Assembly (NCBI RefSeq): GCF_042847215.1
Contig: NZ_AP031500.1
Location: forward strand, 2,604,001-2,668,000
Direction of reading: 5' to 3'
DNA: 64,000 nt
Origin: Gilvimarinus japonicus
GTDB taxonomy: Bacteria; Pseudomonadota; Gammaproteobacteria; Pseudomonadales; Cellvibrionaceae
Shown: one piece after another, positions 1-8,358 of the stretch
Layout: every line of letters begins with the position of its first letter
How positions within the stretch are numbered: position 1 is the stretch's first letter
Position numbers and translations under genes: made by a program
Notes under the pieces: generated by a model
The model's database searches: none
What the model saw: the letters and a program-made list of their open reading frames with translations, nothing else
What the model was told of the DNA's origin: nothing

Positions 1-657
1 ATTAAACAGGCCGAGGTTAAACTCGCCGGGGCGCGGGATAAGCTGGCAGCATTAGGCGCAGCGCCCAGCAAGCCCGCCGCTGCGACGGAACCTGCGTCAA
101 CCCCAAAACCGGCAACCGACGATCCGGTCAGTGCCGCGATCGAACGCGCGAAAGCCAAAGCGACTATGAGCCCCGAGGAAAAACTGCGCTCTTCGCTGGA
201 GTCCTTATACAAGCGCTTAGCCAAAGCCGAAGACAAAGCCCGCGAGGCACGCGAGCAAGAGTCGGATAAAGCCGAAGCGTTAGAACAAGGCGTGGCCAAA
301 TTGAAAGAGAAAATTGCCAGCAGCCAAAAAGAGTTGGACGAGCTGACCCCCACAAGCGTTGCCGAGCCGACGCCACGGGACCCGTCTACATCTGACACAA
401 CAGCTGATGCCGCCAGCAGCGCTATCGAAAAAGCCAAAGCACGCGCGGCAGCCATGAGTACCATGAGCGTTGCCGACAAACTGCGCAATCAAGTGGATTC
501 GCTGGAAGCTCGCTTGGAAAAGTCGCGCGCCCGCCTAGCCAAAGCCGAGGCGGATAACGACGACAACATCGACGCCTTTAAAAGCGGCGTGGAAAAGCTC
601 GAAATTAAACTGGCCGCGACCCGCGAACAGCTGTCCGAACACAACGAGCAAGCCTAA
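1..657 (+). CDS. rnfC: Rnf complex subunit RnfC, C-terminal part (5' end outside window)
   Basis: The open frame runs from base 1 to the stop at 657, so the ATG at 166 is internal. Only the Ala/Lys/Glu-rich C-terminal tail of RnfC is present; the NADH/FMN and 4Fe-4S domains lie outside the window. The tail holds two imperfect copies of a module that begins (S)AIE(R/K)AKA(K/R)A and runs into a charged heptad-like coiled coil, which is typical of proteobacterial RnfC tails. RnfC is the peripheral electron-input subunit of the ion-translocating ferredoxin:NAD+ oxidoreductase (or SoxR-reducing complex). It is followed 51 bp later by rnfD. Identification rests on the tail and on rnfDGE downstream. 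Confidence 0.9.
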   Translation: MKQAEVKLAGARDKLAALGAAPSKPAAATEPASTPKPATDDPVSAAIERAKAKATMSPEEKLRSSLESLYKRLAKAEDKAREAREQESDKAEALEQGVAKLKEKIASSQKELDELTPTSVAEPTPRDPSTSDTTADAASSAIEKAKARAAAMSTMSVADKLRNQVDSLEARLEKSRARLAKAEADNDDNIDAFKSGVEKLEIKLAATREQLSEHNEQA

Positions 658-708
658 CCATTAAGGCGTAGGCTTTATAGGTTTAGCCTTTAACCGACGG
701 AACACACC

Positions 709-1761
709 ATGGCACTGACACGCATCACATCACCGCATACGCACCGGGCCTTAGGCACCGGTCAGGTCATGCGCACCGTGGTTATGGCGACGTTGCCAGG
801 GCTGGCCGTGCTGACGTACTTTTTTGGTATCGGCGCTTTGCACAATGTGGTGCTGGCCAGTGCCGTCTGTATGGGCTTGGAAGCGGCCATTATGGCGCTG
901 CGCGGCCGGCCCGTACTGTTTTACTTACGCGATTGCAGCGCGCTGGTTACCGGCGTTTTGCTCGGTTTAGCGTTACCGCCCTACTGCCCTTGGTGGCTTG
1001 TCGTGGTGGGTAGCTTTTGCGCCATTGTCCTGGCCAAACAACTGTACGGCGGTATGGGGTTTAACCCGTTTAACCCGGCCATGGTCGCCTACGTTATTTT
1101 GCTGATCTCGTTTCCATTGCAAATGAGCCAGTGGGCCGCGCCCATGGATGTAGGTGGCCACACACCAACATTAATCGAGGCGCTAAAACAAATTTGGGCC
1201 GGCACGGCCATTGACGGTTACACCGCCGCGACCCCACTGGATACCGTAAAACAAAACAGCTCGTTGATGCTCGACAGTGTTTACCTACAAGACCCCGTAC
1301 TCGCCGCCGGCCAGTTTGCCGGTGCCGGCTGGGAGTGGGCCAATGTCGCCTTTTTAGTTGGTGGCGTTTACTTATTGTACCGCCGTATTTTTACCTGGCA
1401 CGCGCCCGTTAGTATGCTTGCCGCGCTAGCCCTGATGGCGGTTATTTTTTACGATGGCGGCAGCTCAAGCAGCGGTGGCTCGGCTTTGTTTCATTTGTTT
1501 TCGGGTGCCACCATGCTCGGGGCGTTCTTTATCGTCACCGACCCGGTCAGCTCGGCGGTAAGTAATCGCGGCCGATTGATCTACGGTGCCAGCATCGGCG
1601 TACTGGTATACGTTATTCGTATTTGGGGCAACTACCCAGACGCTATCGCCTTTGCGGTGCTGCTCATGAACTTTGCCGCACCCTTTATCGATTATTACAC
1701 CGTGCCGCGCACTTACGGGCACAAGAAAAGCCAACGCGCAACCAAAAAGGCTGACCTCTAA
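709..1761 (+). CDS. rnfD: Rnf electron transport complex subunit RnfD
   Basis: Integral membrane subunit of the Rnf complex, 350 aa, the usual family length, with about nine hydrophobic segments. The family carries covalently bound FMN on a threonine in an S/T-x-A-T motif. Here TAAT-PL around residue 175 sits where that site is expected, and a second SGAT motif occurs near residue 265. The ATG at 709 follows rnfC by 51 bp, and the stop overlaps the rnfG start by one base (TAATG), so the two are translationally coupled. It passes electrons between RnfC/G and RnfE while moving Na+ or H+; ion specificity cannot be read from the sequence. Confidence 0.95.
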   Translation: MALTRITSPHTHRALGTGQVMRTVVMATLPGLAVLTYFFGIGALHNVVLASAVCMGLEAAIMALRGRPVLFYLRDCSALVTGVLLGLALPPYCPWWLVVVGSFCAIVLAKQLYGGMGFNPFNPAMVAYVILLISFPLQMSQWAAPMDVGGHTPTLIEALKQIWAGTAIDGYTAATPLDTVKQNSSLMLDSVYLQDPVLAAGQFAGAGWEWANVAFLVGGVYLLYRRIFTWHAPVSMLAALALMAVIFYDGGSSSSGGSALFHLFSGATMLGAFFIVTDPVSSAVSNRGRLIYGASIGVLVYVIRIWGNYPDAIAFAVLLMNFAAPFIDYYTVPRTYGHKKSQRATKKADL

Positions 1762-2429
1762 TGCTGGGCGCATCAATCAGTAAAAACAGTGTTTTGCTCG
1801 GGCTGTTTGCCCTGGTAACCGCCGGTGTGCTGGCTGTCACCAACGTTAGCACTCGCGATCGTATCGCCGAGGCCGAGCGCCAAGCCGCCGAGCGCGCGCT
1901 TTACGAGCTAGTCACCGCAGATCGCGTCGATAACGACATGCTGAGTGACACCATAGCCACACCGGCGGGCATGATGGCTGATTTAGGCCTTACTCAGCCC
2001 GAGCCGATTTATCGCGCGCGCAAAAACGGTAAAGTCATCGCCGTTATCGTCCCGGCCATCGCGCCCGACGGTTACAGTGGCGCCATCCGCTTGCTAGTGG
2101 GTGTAAATCGCGACGGCACCGTAGCCGGCGCGCGGGCCTTAGTGCACAAAGAGACACCGGGTTTAGGCGATAAAGTCGACACCAACAAAAGCGATTGGAT
2201 TTTAGGCTTTAACGGTAAGTCACTATCCGACCCCGCGCCCGAGCGCTGGGCGGTAAAAAAAGACGGCGGCGAGTTCGACCAGTTTACCGGGGCGACGATT
2301 ACCCCGCGCGCCGTTACCGGGCAAATCAAGCGGGTCTTGCAACAAGTGCAAGCAGAGCGCAACCTATTGTTCGAGATCCCCGAGCAAGCTGAGGTAAACA
2401 CACCGCGCAACGTAGGTGACAAGCGATGA
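1761..2429 (+). CDS. rnfG: Rnf electron transport complex subunit RnfG
   Basis: 222 aa FMN-binding subunit. One N-terminal membrane anchor (about residues 8-28) is followed by a periplasmic FMN-binding domain. The flavinylation motif TGAT lies at residues 176-179, with T179 as the predicted phosphoester attachment point. The motif GYSGAIRLLVGVNRDGTV and the later ETPGLGDK are hallmarks of the family. The start overlaps the rnfD stop by 1 nt, and the stop overlaps the rnfE start by 4 nt (ATGA). Flavinylation would need an ApbE transferase, which is not in this window. Confidence 0.95.
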   Translation: MLGASISKNSVLLGLFALVTAGVLAVTNVSTRDRIAEAERQAAERALYELVTADRVDNDMLSDTIATPAGMMADLGLTQPEPIYRARKNGKVIAVIVPAIAPDGYSGAIRLLVGVNRDGTVAGARALVHKETPGLGDKVDTNKSDWILGFNGKSLSDPAPERWAVKKDGGEFDQFTGATITPRAVTGQIKRVLQQVQAERNLLFEIPEQAEVNTPRNVGDKR

Positions 2430-3142
2430 GCAATACCGCCGAATGGCAAACGATCAGTAAAAAAGGTCTGTGGACCAACAACCCCGCGCTGGTGCAGCTA
2501 CTGGGGCTGTGCCCGCTGCTGGCCGTGTCCGGCTCAGTGGTCAATGCCCTGGGTTTGGGGCTGGCCACCATGATGGTGCTGACCAGCTCTAATATTGCCG
2601 TATCACTGATTCGTAAAACCGTGAGCGATGCCGTGCGCTTGCCGGCATTTGTGATGATTATTGCCTCGCTCACCACCTGCATTGAGTTATTAATGCAGGC
2701 GTACACTTACGAGCTCTACACGATTTTGGGGATCTTTATTCCGTTGATCGTTACTAACTGCGCCATTTTAGGCCGCGCCGATGCCTTTGCCAGTAAAAAC
2801 CCGGTATTGCCCTCCGCCATCGACGGCTTAATGATGGGCATAGGTTTTACCTTGGTGCTGCTGACCGTGGGTGCGATACGTGAAATTTTGGGCAGCGGCA
2901 CCCTATTTGCCAATATGCACCTGCTGTTTGGCGAGCTTGCCCGGGGTTGGACCTTAACGCTGTTTGCCGACTATCCAGGGTTTTTAGTCGCCATTTTGCC
3001 ACCCGGCGCCTTTATCGTAACGGGCTTTTTGATCGCGCTAAAAAACATCATCGACCATCATCAGGCCCAGCGCGCCGCGGCCCGCAAAGAGAAGCCGGTA
3101 AAAGGCAACAAACGGGTGCGCACCACCGGTACAATCGCCTAA
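2426..3142 (+). CDS. rnfE: Rnf electron transport complex subunit RnfE
   Basis: 238 aa polytopic membrane protein of the NqrD/RnfE family, with about six transmembrane segments and a basic cytoplasmic tail. Family signatures include the start region with NPALVQLLGLCPLLAVS and the segment PLIVTNCAILGRADAFA; the conserved cysteine in the latter helps ligate the intramembrane iron centre with RnfA. It overlaps rnfG by 4 nt and ends the operon. In many gammaproteobacteria nth (endonuclease III) follows rnfE. Here a hairpin terminator and an mscS gene follow instead. Confidence 0.95.
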   Translation: MSNTAEWQTISKKGLWTNNPALVQLLGLCPLLAVSGSVVNALGLGLATMMVLTSSNIAVSLIRKTVSDAVRLPAFVMIIASLTTCIELLMQAYTYELYTILGIFIPLIVTNCAILGRADAFASKNPVLPSAIDGLMMGIGFTLVLLTVGAIREILGSGTLFANMHLLFGELARGWTLTLFADYPGFLVAILPPGAFIVTGFLIALKNIIDHHQAQRAAARKEKPVKGNKRVRTTGTIA

Positions 3143-3151
3143 AATTCATAC

Positions 3152-3181
3152 GGCATAACAACCTTGTGCGGTTGTTATGCC
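3152..3181 (+). terminator. Terminator-like hairpin after rnfE
   Basis: A perfect 12-bp stem (GGCATAACAACC with its complement) around the 6-nt loop TTGTGC starts 10 bases after the rnfE stop. Only a short T run (TTT) follows, so it may be a weak terminator or an mRNA 3' stabiliser. Confidence 0.6.
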
Positions 3182-3341
3182 TTTGAAAGTTGCACTGATG
3201 CCTATTAGTGGCAATAATCAGCTAACGCTGACGGTTCCTAAACCGCCGTCATAGGTTTGACACAATTCCACGCCAACGTTGGCCAGTCATATTTATCCGC
3301 GCGGGCGCAAGCCACGGTCAATCAATATTGAGGGAAGCACT

Positions 3342-4187
3342 ATGTTTGAGTTTAACCAAGACGATGTCATGACCTTTGTCCACAATCATGTCATTCCGTG
3401 GGGCATTAATATTGTCACTGCGCTGCTAATATTTATTATCGGTAAAATCGTCGTTAAAATTCTGGTAAACCTACTGGGCAAAGTGCTCGGCCGCACTAAG
3501 CTGGATAATATCTTAGTCGACTTTGTTCAAGCCATTGCCAACGCCCTACTCTTAATTGTGGTTATTATTGCGGCACTGGATCAGCTCGGTGTCGATACCA
3601 CCTCAATGATCGCCTTAATCGGTGCCGCCGGCTTGGCCATTGGTTTGGCACTGCAGGGGTCGCTGCAGAACTTTGCCTCGGGCTTTTTATTGCTGGTATT
3701 TCGCCCCTTTACCGCCGGCGATTACGTTGAGGCCGGTGGCACCGCTGGTGTGGTGAAAACCATCAGTATCTTCACCACGACCTTAAACACTCCCGACAAC
3801 AAAGAAGTGATCGTACCCAACGGCCAGATTTACAATGACAACATTACCAACTACTCCAAACTGCCTACCCGCCGGGTAGATATGGTATTTGGCATTAGTT
3901 ACGGCGATGACATCAAAAAAGCCAAAGAGATTATGGAACGTGTGGTTAAGGCCGACGAACGCGTACTGGCCGAGCCCGCCCCCACCATTGCGGTATCAGA
4001 GTTAGCCGATAGCAGCGTTAACTTTGTGGTGCGCCCCTGGGTTAAAACATCTGATTTCTGGCCAGTTAAATTCGACTTGGTTGAGAACATCAAGCTTGCA
4101 TTCGACGAGGGCGGCATTACGATCCCATTCCCACAAATGGATGTTCACGCCGACGCGCCTGTTACGCAGAAATCCGATGCGGCCTAA
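3342..4187 (+). CDS. Small-conductance mechanosensitive channel, MscS family
   Basis: 281 aa, close to the 286 aa of E. coli MscS. N-terminal membrane helices are followed by the Gly/Ala-rich pore helix (LIGAAGLAIGLALQGSLQNFASG), then the beta domain with PFTAGDYVEAGGTAGVV and the cytoplasmic alpha/beta vestibule. The channel opens under membrane tension and releases solutes on hypo-osmotic shock. I chose ATG 3342 (MFEFNQDD) because GAGGGA lies 8-12 bases upstream. A TTG at 3279 would add 21 residues that do not resemble the family and has no ribosome site. It stands alone between two terminators. Confidence 0.93.
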   Translation: MFEFNQDDVMTFVHNHVIPWGINIVTALLIFIIGKIVVKILVNLLGKVLGRTKLDNILVDFVQAIANALLLIVVIIAALDQLGVDTTSMIALIGAAGLAIGLALQGSLQNFASGFLLLVFRPFTAGDYVEAGGTAGVVKTISIFTTTLNTPDNKEVIVPNGQIYNDNITNYSKLPTRRVDMVFGISYGDDIKKAKEIMERVVKADERVLAEPAPTIAVSELADSSVNFVVRPWVKTSDFWPVKFDLVENIKLAFDEGGITIPFPQMDVHADAPVTQKSDAA

Positions 4188-4212
4188 GCGGCTTCATTAG
4201 TCGTATCGCAAC

Positions 4213-4237
4213 ACGGGGCTTCGGCCCCGTTTTTTTT
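4213..4237 (+). terminator. Rho-independent terminator after the mscS-type gene
   Basis: The 7-bp stem ACGGGGC/GCCCCGT with a TTCG tetraloop is followed directly by seven or eight Ts. A textbook intrinsic terminator. Confidence 0.92.
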
Positions 4238-4240
4238 GAC

Positions 4241-4255
4241 GTAAACTAACGTAAA
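4241..4255 (+). promoter_or_regulatory. Perfect CpxR box (GTAAA-N5-GTAAA) upstream of cpxR
   Basis: GTAAA CTAAC GTAAA matches the CpxR-P binding consensus at all ten fixed positions. It lies 39 bp before the cpxR start and directly behind the mscS terminator. It supports both the identity of the two-component pair and positive autoregulation, as known in Enterobacteria. The core promoter could not be assigned with confidence. Confidence 0.82.
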
Positions 4256-4294
4256 TAGCCGTGAGTGATACGCCACTGGAGCTACAATAACGCT

Positions 4295-4966
4295 ATGACA
4301 AGTGTACATATCATCGATGATGACGAAGCTCTTTGCGAGCTACTGGGCGATTATCTGCGCGATAACGGTTTTAGCGTTATCGCCAGCCACGACGGCATTA
4401 CGGGTTTAAACGTTACCTTACAGGAGCAACCCGACTTAGTGCTACTGGATGTCATGCTCCCCGGCCAGAGTGGCTTTGAGGTGTTGCGTGCACTGCGTCA
4501 AGAAACTCACGTACCCGTACTGATGCTCACCGCACGGGGCGACGAGATTGACCGAGTGCTTGGGCTGGAGCTGGGCGCCGATGATTATGTTGCCAAGCCT
4601 TTCTCTCATCGCGAACTGGTAGCCCGAATACAAGCTATTTTGCGCCGACTGCAACCGCAGGCCAAGCCCCAGACAGGCCCGTTACGAATGAAACCGGAGT
4701 CGTTTGAGGCCTATTATTTTGACGAGCACCTGGACCTGACAGCAGCCGAGTTTCGCGTACTGCACATTTTGTTTGACCGAGCCGGTGAGTTGGTCGATAA
4801 AGACATGATTTCGCGTGAGGCATTTGGCCGCAGACTACAACCGTTTGATCGTCATATTGATATTCACATCTCCCATATACGCAAAAAAATGACGGCCATT
4901 AACGCCGCCCCTTGTATTAAGACCGTCCGAGGCTCCGGCTATCAGTTACTGGCGCAAAGCACATGA
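4295..4966 (+). CDS. cpxR: Response regulator, CpxR type (OmpR/PhoB family)
   Basis: 223 aa. A receiver domain (residues 1-115) has the acidic pair IIDDDEALCELL, phospho-acceptor D52 in LVLLDVMLPG, the switch threonine in MLTARG and lysine in VAKPF. A winged-helix DNA-binding domain follows, with HIDIHISHIRKKM and the terminal RGSGYQL. ATG 4295 is preferred over a GTG at 4265 because it gives the normal receiver N terminus. The gene overlaps the kinase gene by 4 nt (ATGA). The CpxR box in front and the Spy-like gene behind the kinase gene identify it as the envelope-stress regulator. Confidence 0.9.
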   Translation: MTSVHIIDDDEALCELLGDYLRDNGFSVIASHDGITGLNVTLQEQPDLVLLDVMLPGQSGFEVLRALRQETHVPVLMLTARGDEIDRVLGLELGADDYVAKPFSHRELVARIQAILRRLQPQAKPQTGPLRMKPESFEAYYFDEHLDLTAAEFRVLHILFDRAGELVDKDMISREAFGRRLQPFDRHIDIHISHIRKKMTAINAAPCIKTVRGSGYQLLAQST

Positions 4967-6303
4967 AGCTGTCTTTTTTTAGCGGTTTTACCGGGCGATT
5001 ATTTTTATGGTTCTGGCTCTCACTAACGTTGCTGTTGGTAGCCAACTTTTTTTTGGGTAACTATCTAGACCGGCACGACGAGCTGCACCAACCCAGCGCA
5101 CAACAAATGAAGGACTTACATCAATATCAACGCTCGCTACAGCGTTACGCCGGCCGGTCGTCAGAGCGATTACTCAAAGGCCGCAATCGGCACGGTTTAG
5201 CCTTTTACGATCCAACCACCCTCGAACCGATCGAGAGAGACCGAATGCACTGGCGTTTAGCCGAGCTTGCAAGTCAAGACACCGTGCATACCTTAGCGCT
5301 AGATCGCGGTTTGGTGGCCATCGGCCCGTTCCTTATTAACACCCGAGACCGCCCCCTGCTGGCGGTTTGGGTTATGCCCCCACAGCCAGTACCCATTTGG
5401 CGCCAAGCACTACGAGACTCACCCCACTGGCGGCTGATTGCGTCTATGGCGCTGGTGCTACTGTTATCGCTCATATTGGCGCGCTGGCTTAGCCGCCCTA
5501 TTCGACATCTGTCACGCGCCGCACGACAATTCGGAGACGGCCAGTTATCCGTCCGCGTGGCATCGGGCAAAGGCGAGCTGGGTCAGCTAGGTCACGATTT
5601 CAATCTAATGGCCGAAAAACTGCAAACCTCCATCGCGACCCAGCAACGGTTGCTGGCCGACGTTTCCCATGAGTTGCGCTCGCCTCTTACGCGGCTAAAG
5701 TTAGCCGCCGGTTTACTGGCCGACCAGGGCAGCAATTCGTATATTGATCGTATAGAAAAAGAGTGTGAAACCTTAGAGCATTTAGTCGATCAAGTATTAA
5801 CTCTATCGCGCTTGGAGGGTTCTAACTACCAGGAACAAAATGAAAGCACCGACATCGCCGAACAAGTGCAACAAGCTATCGACGATTGGCGCTTTCAAAG
5901 CGAGGGCAAGCAGCTCATTTACAGCGGCCCCTCGCAACTCACGGTCAACACCAAACCGCAGCTGTTGCAGCGCGTGCTGGATAATTTACTGTCAAATGCA
6001 TGCCGTTACGCCGACACCATTGAGGTTACACTCAGCAGCGCTCAAGCCGGTGCTTGGCAACTGCGTGTATCCGACAACGGCCCGGGGGTTAGCGCTGAGC
6101 GGTTAGCGCATTTGTTTGAGCCCTTTTACCGAGGAGATCCGGCCCGAGGCCACCAAGGTAATATCGGCTTGGGCCTCGCCATCGCGCACGCTGCCGCGCA
6201 GGCTCTGGGCGCCAATATAACCGCCAGCCCTGCCCCATCGGGCGGGCTGTGCTTTACCCTAAGCTACCCCGGTTTGCCCCACGCTACCCAGCAAAGCACA
6301 TGA
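4963..6303 (+). CDS. cpxA: Envelope-stress sensor histidine kinase, CpxA type
   Basis: 446 aa. An N-terminal membrane helix (about 10-30), a periplasmic sensor region (about 31-155), a second helix (about 160-180) and a HAMP linker with LARWLSRPIRHLS precede the catalytic core. The H-box is DVSHELRSPLTRL with phospho-acceptor H236. The N-box (LLSNACRYA), G1 (DNGPGV) and G2 (GLGLAIA) complete the ATPase domain. It would phosphorylate the adjacent CpxR in response to misfolded envelope protein. It is translationally coupled to cpxR and followed by a bidirectional terminator. Confidence 0.9.
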   Translation: MKLSFFSGFTGRLFLWFWLSLTLLLVANFFLGNYLDRHDELHQPSAQQMKDLHQYQRSLQRYAGRSSERLLKGRNRHGLAFYDPTTLEPIERDRMHWRLAELASQDTVHTLALDRGLVAIGPFLINTRDRPLLAVWVMPPQPVPIWRQALRDSPHWRLIASMALVLLLSLILARWLSRPIRHLSRAARQFGDGQLSVRVASGKGELGQLGHDFNLMAEKLQTSIATQQRLLADVSHELRSPLTRLKLAAGLLADQGSNSYIDRIEKECETLEHLVDQVLTLSRLEGSNYQEQNESTDIAEQVQQAIDDWRFQSEGKQLIYSGPSQLTVNTKPQLLQRVLDNLLSNACRYADTIEVTLSSAQAGAWQLRVSDNGPGVSAERLAHLFEPFYRGDPARGHQGNIGLGLAIAHAAAQALGANITASPAPSGGLCFTLSYPGLPHATQQST

Positions 6304-6353
6304 CAGTTTTAGGGATAACCACTTAAGCAACCGAAGCAATACGCTAACCAAAA

Positions 6354-6380
6354 AACGGTGCCAAGTGGCACCGTTTTTTT
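6354..6380 (+). terminator. Bidirectional terminator between cpxA and the Spy-like gene
   Basis: The stem AACGGTGCC/GGCACCGTT with loop AAGT is flanked by an A run on the left and a T run on the right. It can therefore stop transcription from both of the convergent genes. Confidence 0.88.
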
Positions 6381-6443
6381 GTTTCTGCGAGGTTACTGCC
6401 AACTGCTTATCAGTCGTAACCCTTAATGTAAGCCGGCAACCAC

Positions 6444-6917
6444 TTAATAACGCTCCGGCTTCCCGCCACGGCGCTCGCCATCGCGACCTTTGCTATTGCG
6501 CCCTTTTTTGTGTTGACGCTCACGTATTTTCTCAAGCTTTTCGCGCTGCCCGTCGGTCAGTACTTGAGCAAGGTCATGGCGCAACTTCATACCGGCCAAC
6601 CGACGCTCGGTATCCTCGCTTAACAATGCCCGTGCCGCAGACTCGTCAAACTCAGGCTCCGTCATTAAAGCGTCCATCGCCTCACGTTTTTGCGCAAAGG
6701 CCTCTTTAGCGTCGCCTTGTGGATACTGGCTGCGATGTAACTCAATCAGCTCAGAAATTCGCACTTGCTGATCGTCGGTTAACGCCAAGCGCTCGGCAAC
6801 CCGGTCGTTTAGTAGCGCTGCAGGCCCCATCATATCGCGCGGGCCGTTACCCGCATAAGCTGCGGTAGTCAGTACCAATGCTGAGGTTAACGCTAAAGTA
6901 GTCAGTGTCTTTTTCAT
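6444..6917 (-). CDS. Spy/CpxP-family periplasmic chaperone (LTXXQ repeats)
   Basis: 157 aa. Signal peptide MKKTLTTLALTSALVLTTAAYA with cleavage expected after AYA. The mature part is helical and carries two copies of the family motif, LTDDQQ (about residue 47) and LTDGQR (about residue 122), then a very basic C-terminal tail (KKGRNSKGRDGERRGGK). CpxP/Spy proteins bind unfolded envelope proteins, and CpxP also represses CpxA. Its position convergent to cpxRA and a near-consensus CpxR box upstream (7005-7019) fit a Cpx-controlled effector. Whether it acts as CpxP or Spy cannot be told. ATG has the strong site AGGAGA. Confidence 0.87.
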   Translation of the reverse strand: MKKTLTTLALTSALVLTTAAYAGNGPRDMMGPAALLNDRVAERLALTDDQQVRISELIELHRSQYPQGDAKEAFAQKREAMDALMTEPEFDESAARALLSEDTERRLAGMKLRHDLAQVLTDGQREKLEKIRERQHKKGRNSKGRDGERRGGKPERY

Positions 6918-7004
6918 TGTGTATCTCCTAAGGGGTAATCAGTAAACGAATGATCACTACCCTTACAGAGTACCGTTAGCAACGAAAACCCTTGTTGCGC
7001 CTAT

Positions 7005-7019
7005 GTAAATTACTGAAAA
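7005..7019. promoter_or_regulatory. Near-consensus CpxR box upstream of the Spy-like gene
   Basis: GTAAA TTACT GAAAA matches GTAAA-N5-GTAAA at nine of ten positions. It lies 88 bp upstream of the minus-strand Spy-like start codon and outside the preceding coding region. CpxR boxes work in either orientation. Confidence 0.55.
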
Positions 7020-7027
7020 CCTCGCGC

Positions 7028-8335
7028 TTACTGCGCGAGGTATGCCGCAACGATCGGCGTTAGGTCGATAGGTGTATCGCCAACCCATAACTTGCCGTCG
7101 CTGATTCGGGCGTTAACGACATACTCATCTCCCTGCTGGACAATATAGGTATCCATATAAGGCGACAGTAAAAACATCAGCGGCGTGCCGTTCATAATCT
7201 CTTTAGAGATAACCACCTGGCCGCTGCCTTTAATCAGCTTTAGGTATTCATCGGCTGTCGTCAAACTCGCTATGGTACGGCCGCCAACTGGTGGCACATA
7301 GTTTAAATCCAACTTGGTGTTAACGTAGCCACCCATAGCCTCACCACCGCTGGCCATTCTCAGCGCCAAGTCTTTATGCAGCAGCAGCGCCAGCGCATCA
7401 TTGAGCTCTTGTTCATAGGCACTGAAATCATCAGCCGTTTGCAGCTTGGGTGACAACTCGGCCCATGCGGCAATCGCAGCTTGGCTGACCTGATTAAACT
7501 CCACCTCATAATACAAGTTACTCATTGGCATAGCGCCTGCGACACTTGCTACACTCATGCGAACTTTGGTGTCTACTTTGTCGTTTTCTACTCGTTGGCG
7601 CTGCACAAACTCAAGGTTATTAACGACGCTCTGCTGTCCTTCGGCTGACGTTATCGTAATAGTATCCACCTGCATACGGCCGGAGGACAGCGGCACCTGC
7701 GGCGCAATAAACTCCACATCCAGTTCACCGTGGATCGGTGTCACCGCCAGCTCCATACCATCGCTGCTACGCGCGCTAATATCGCCGGTGGTGATGGTAC
7801 TGCTTGAATCGAGCGAATCAAACGAGCCGGTGCTGTGAACATCAAGGCCAGCAACGTTAAATTGACCATTTTCATCCTGAAAGGCGATGACATCAGTACG
7901 CCAGCTGGCGTCGTAGCTGCCCCCGTATTCGCCCAGCATACTAAGCCGACCAAGCCCTTGGGGTAATATGGTGGCAAGCAAAGCATTGACGTCGGAGTCG
8001 CTCGTGGTTAACGCATTTTCGGTGCGAGCGTAAAACCAACCAAACTTTAAGCCGTCGGCAAAAATAACCGGACCGTGAAAAACTTCGGCTTTAGAGTCTA
8101 CTGTCGCCGACTCAAGATCAAACTGTTCGGCGTTCGTTTGCGCACTAAAGTCGAAGCTACTTTTAAATACGCCGCGCTGATAGTTCGCAACATCAAGACT
8201 GATGTTCGCATTATTTGCCTGAATGCGGTTAAGCTCTACCTGATCTTTAATGTATTGCTCGCCCACCATGCCCGAGTAATAACTCAAGCCCACGTAGGCC
8301 AAAACCACAAGTATTAACCCTAAAATTTTTTTCAT
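7028..8335 (-). CDS. DUF945 (YdgA-like) family protein
   Basis: 435 aa. One N-terminal hydrophobic helix (about residues 3-20: ILGLILVVLAYVGLSYYSG) acts as a signal anchor. The rest is a beta-rich periplasmic region without cysteines or catalytic motifs. The opening pattern, with a short anchor, YSG..GE..IKD, then NYQRGVF.S, is characteristic of DUF945/YdgA. The biochemical role of this family is not established; E. coli YdgA is an inner-membrane-associated dimer. ATG 8335 has AGGGAC about 8 nt upstream. It appears monocistronic. Confidence 0.82.
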   Translation of the reverse strand: MKKILGLILVVLAYVGLSYYSGMVGEQYIKDQVELNRIQANNANISLDVANYQRGVFKSSFDFSAQTNAEQFDLESATVDSKAEVFHGPVIFADGLKFGWFYARTENALTTSDSDVNALLATILPQGLGRLSMLGEYGGSYDASWRTDVIAFQDENGQFNVAGLDVHSTGSFDSLDSSSTITTGDISARSSDGMELAVTPIHGELDVEFIAPQVPLSSGRMQVDTITITSAEGQQSVVNNLEFVQRQRVENDKVDTKVRMSVASVAGAMPMSNLYYEVEFNQVSQAAIAAWAELSPKLQTADDFSAYEQELNDALALLLHKDLALRMASGGEAMGGYVNTKLDLNYVPPVGGRTIASLTTADEYLKLIKGSGQVVISKEIMNGTPLMFLLSPYMDTYIVQQGDEYVVNARISDGKLWVGDTPIDLTPIVAAYLAQ

Positions 8336-8358
8336 CGATCGTCCCTATTTATTGATAT

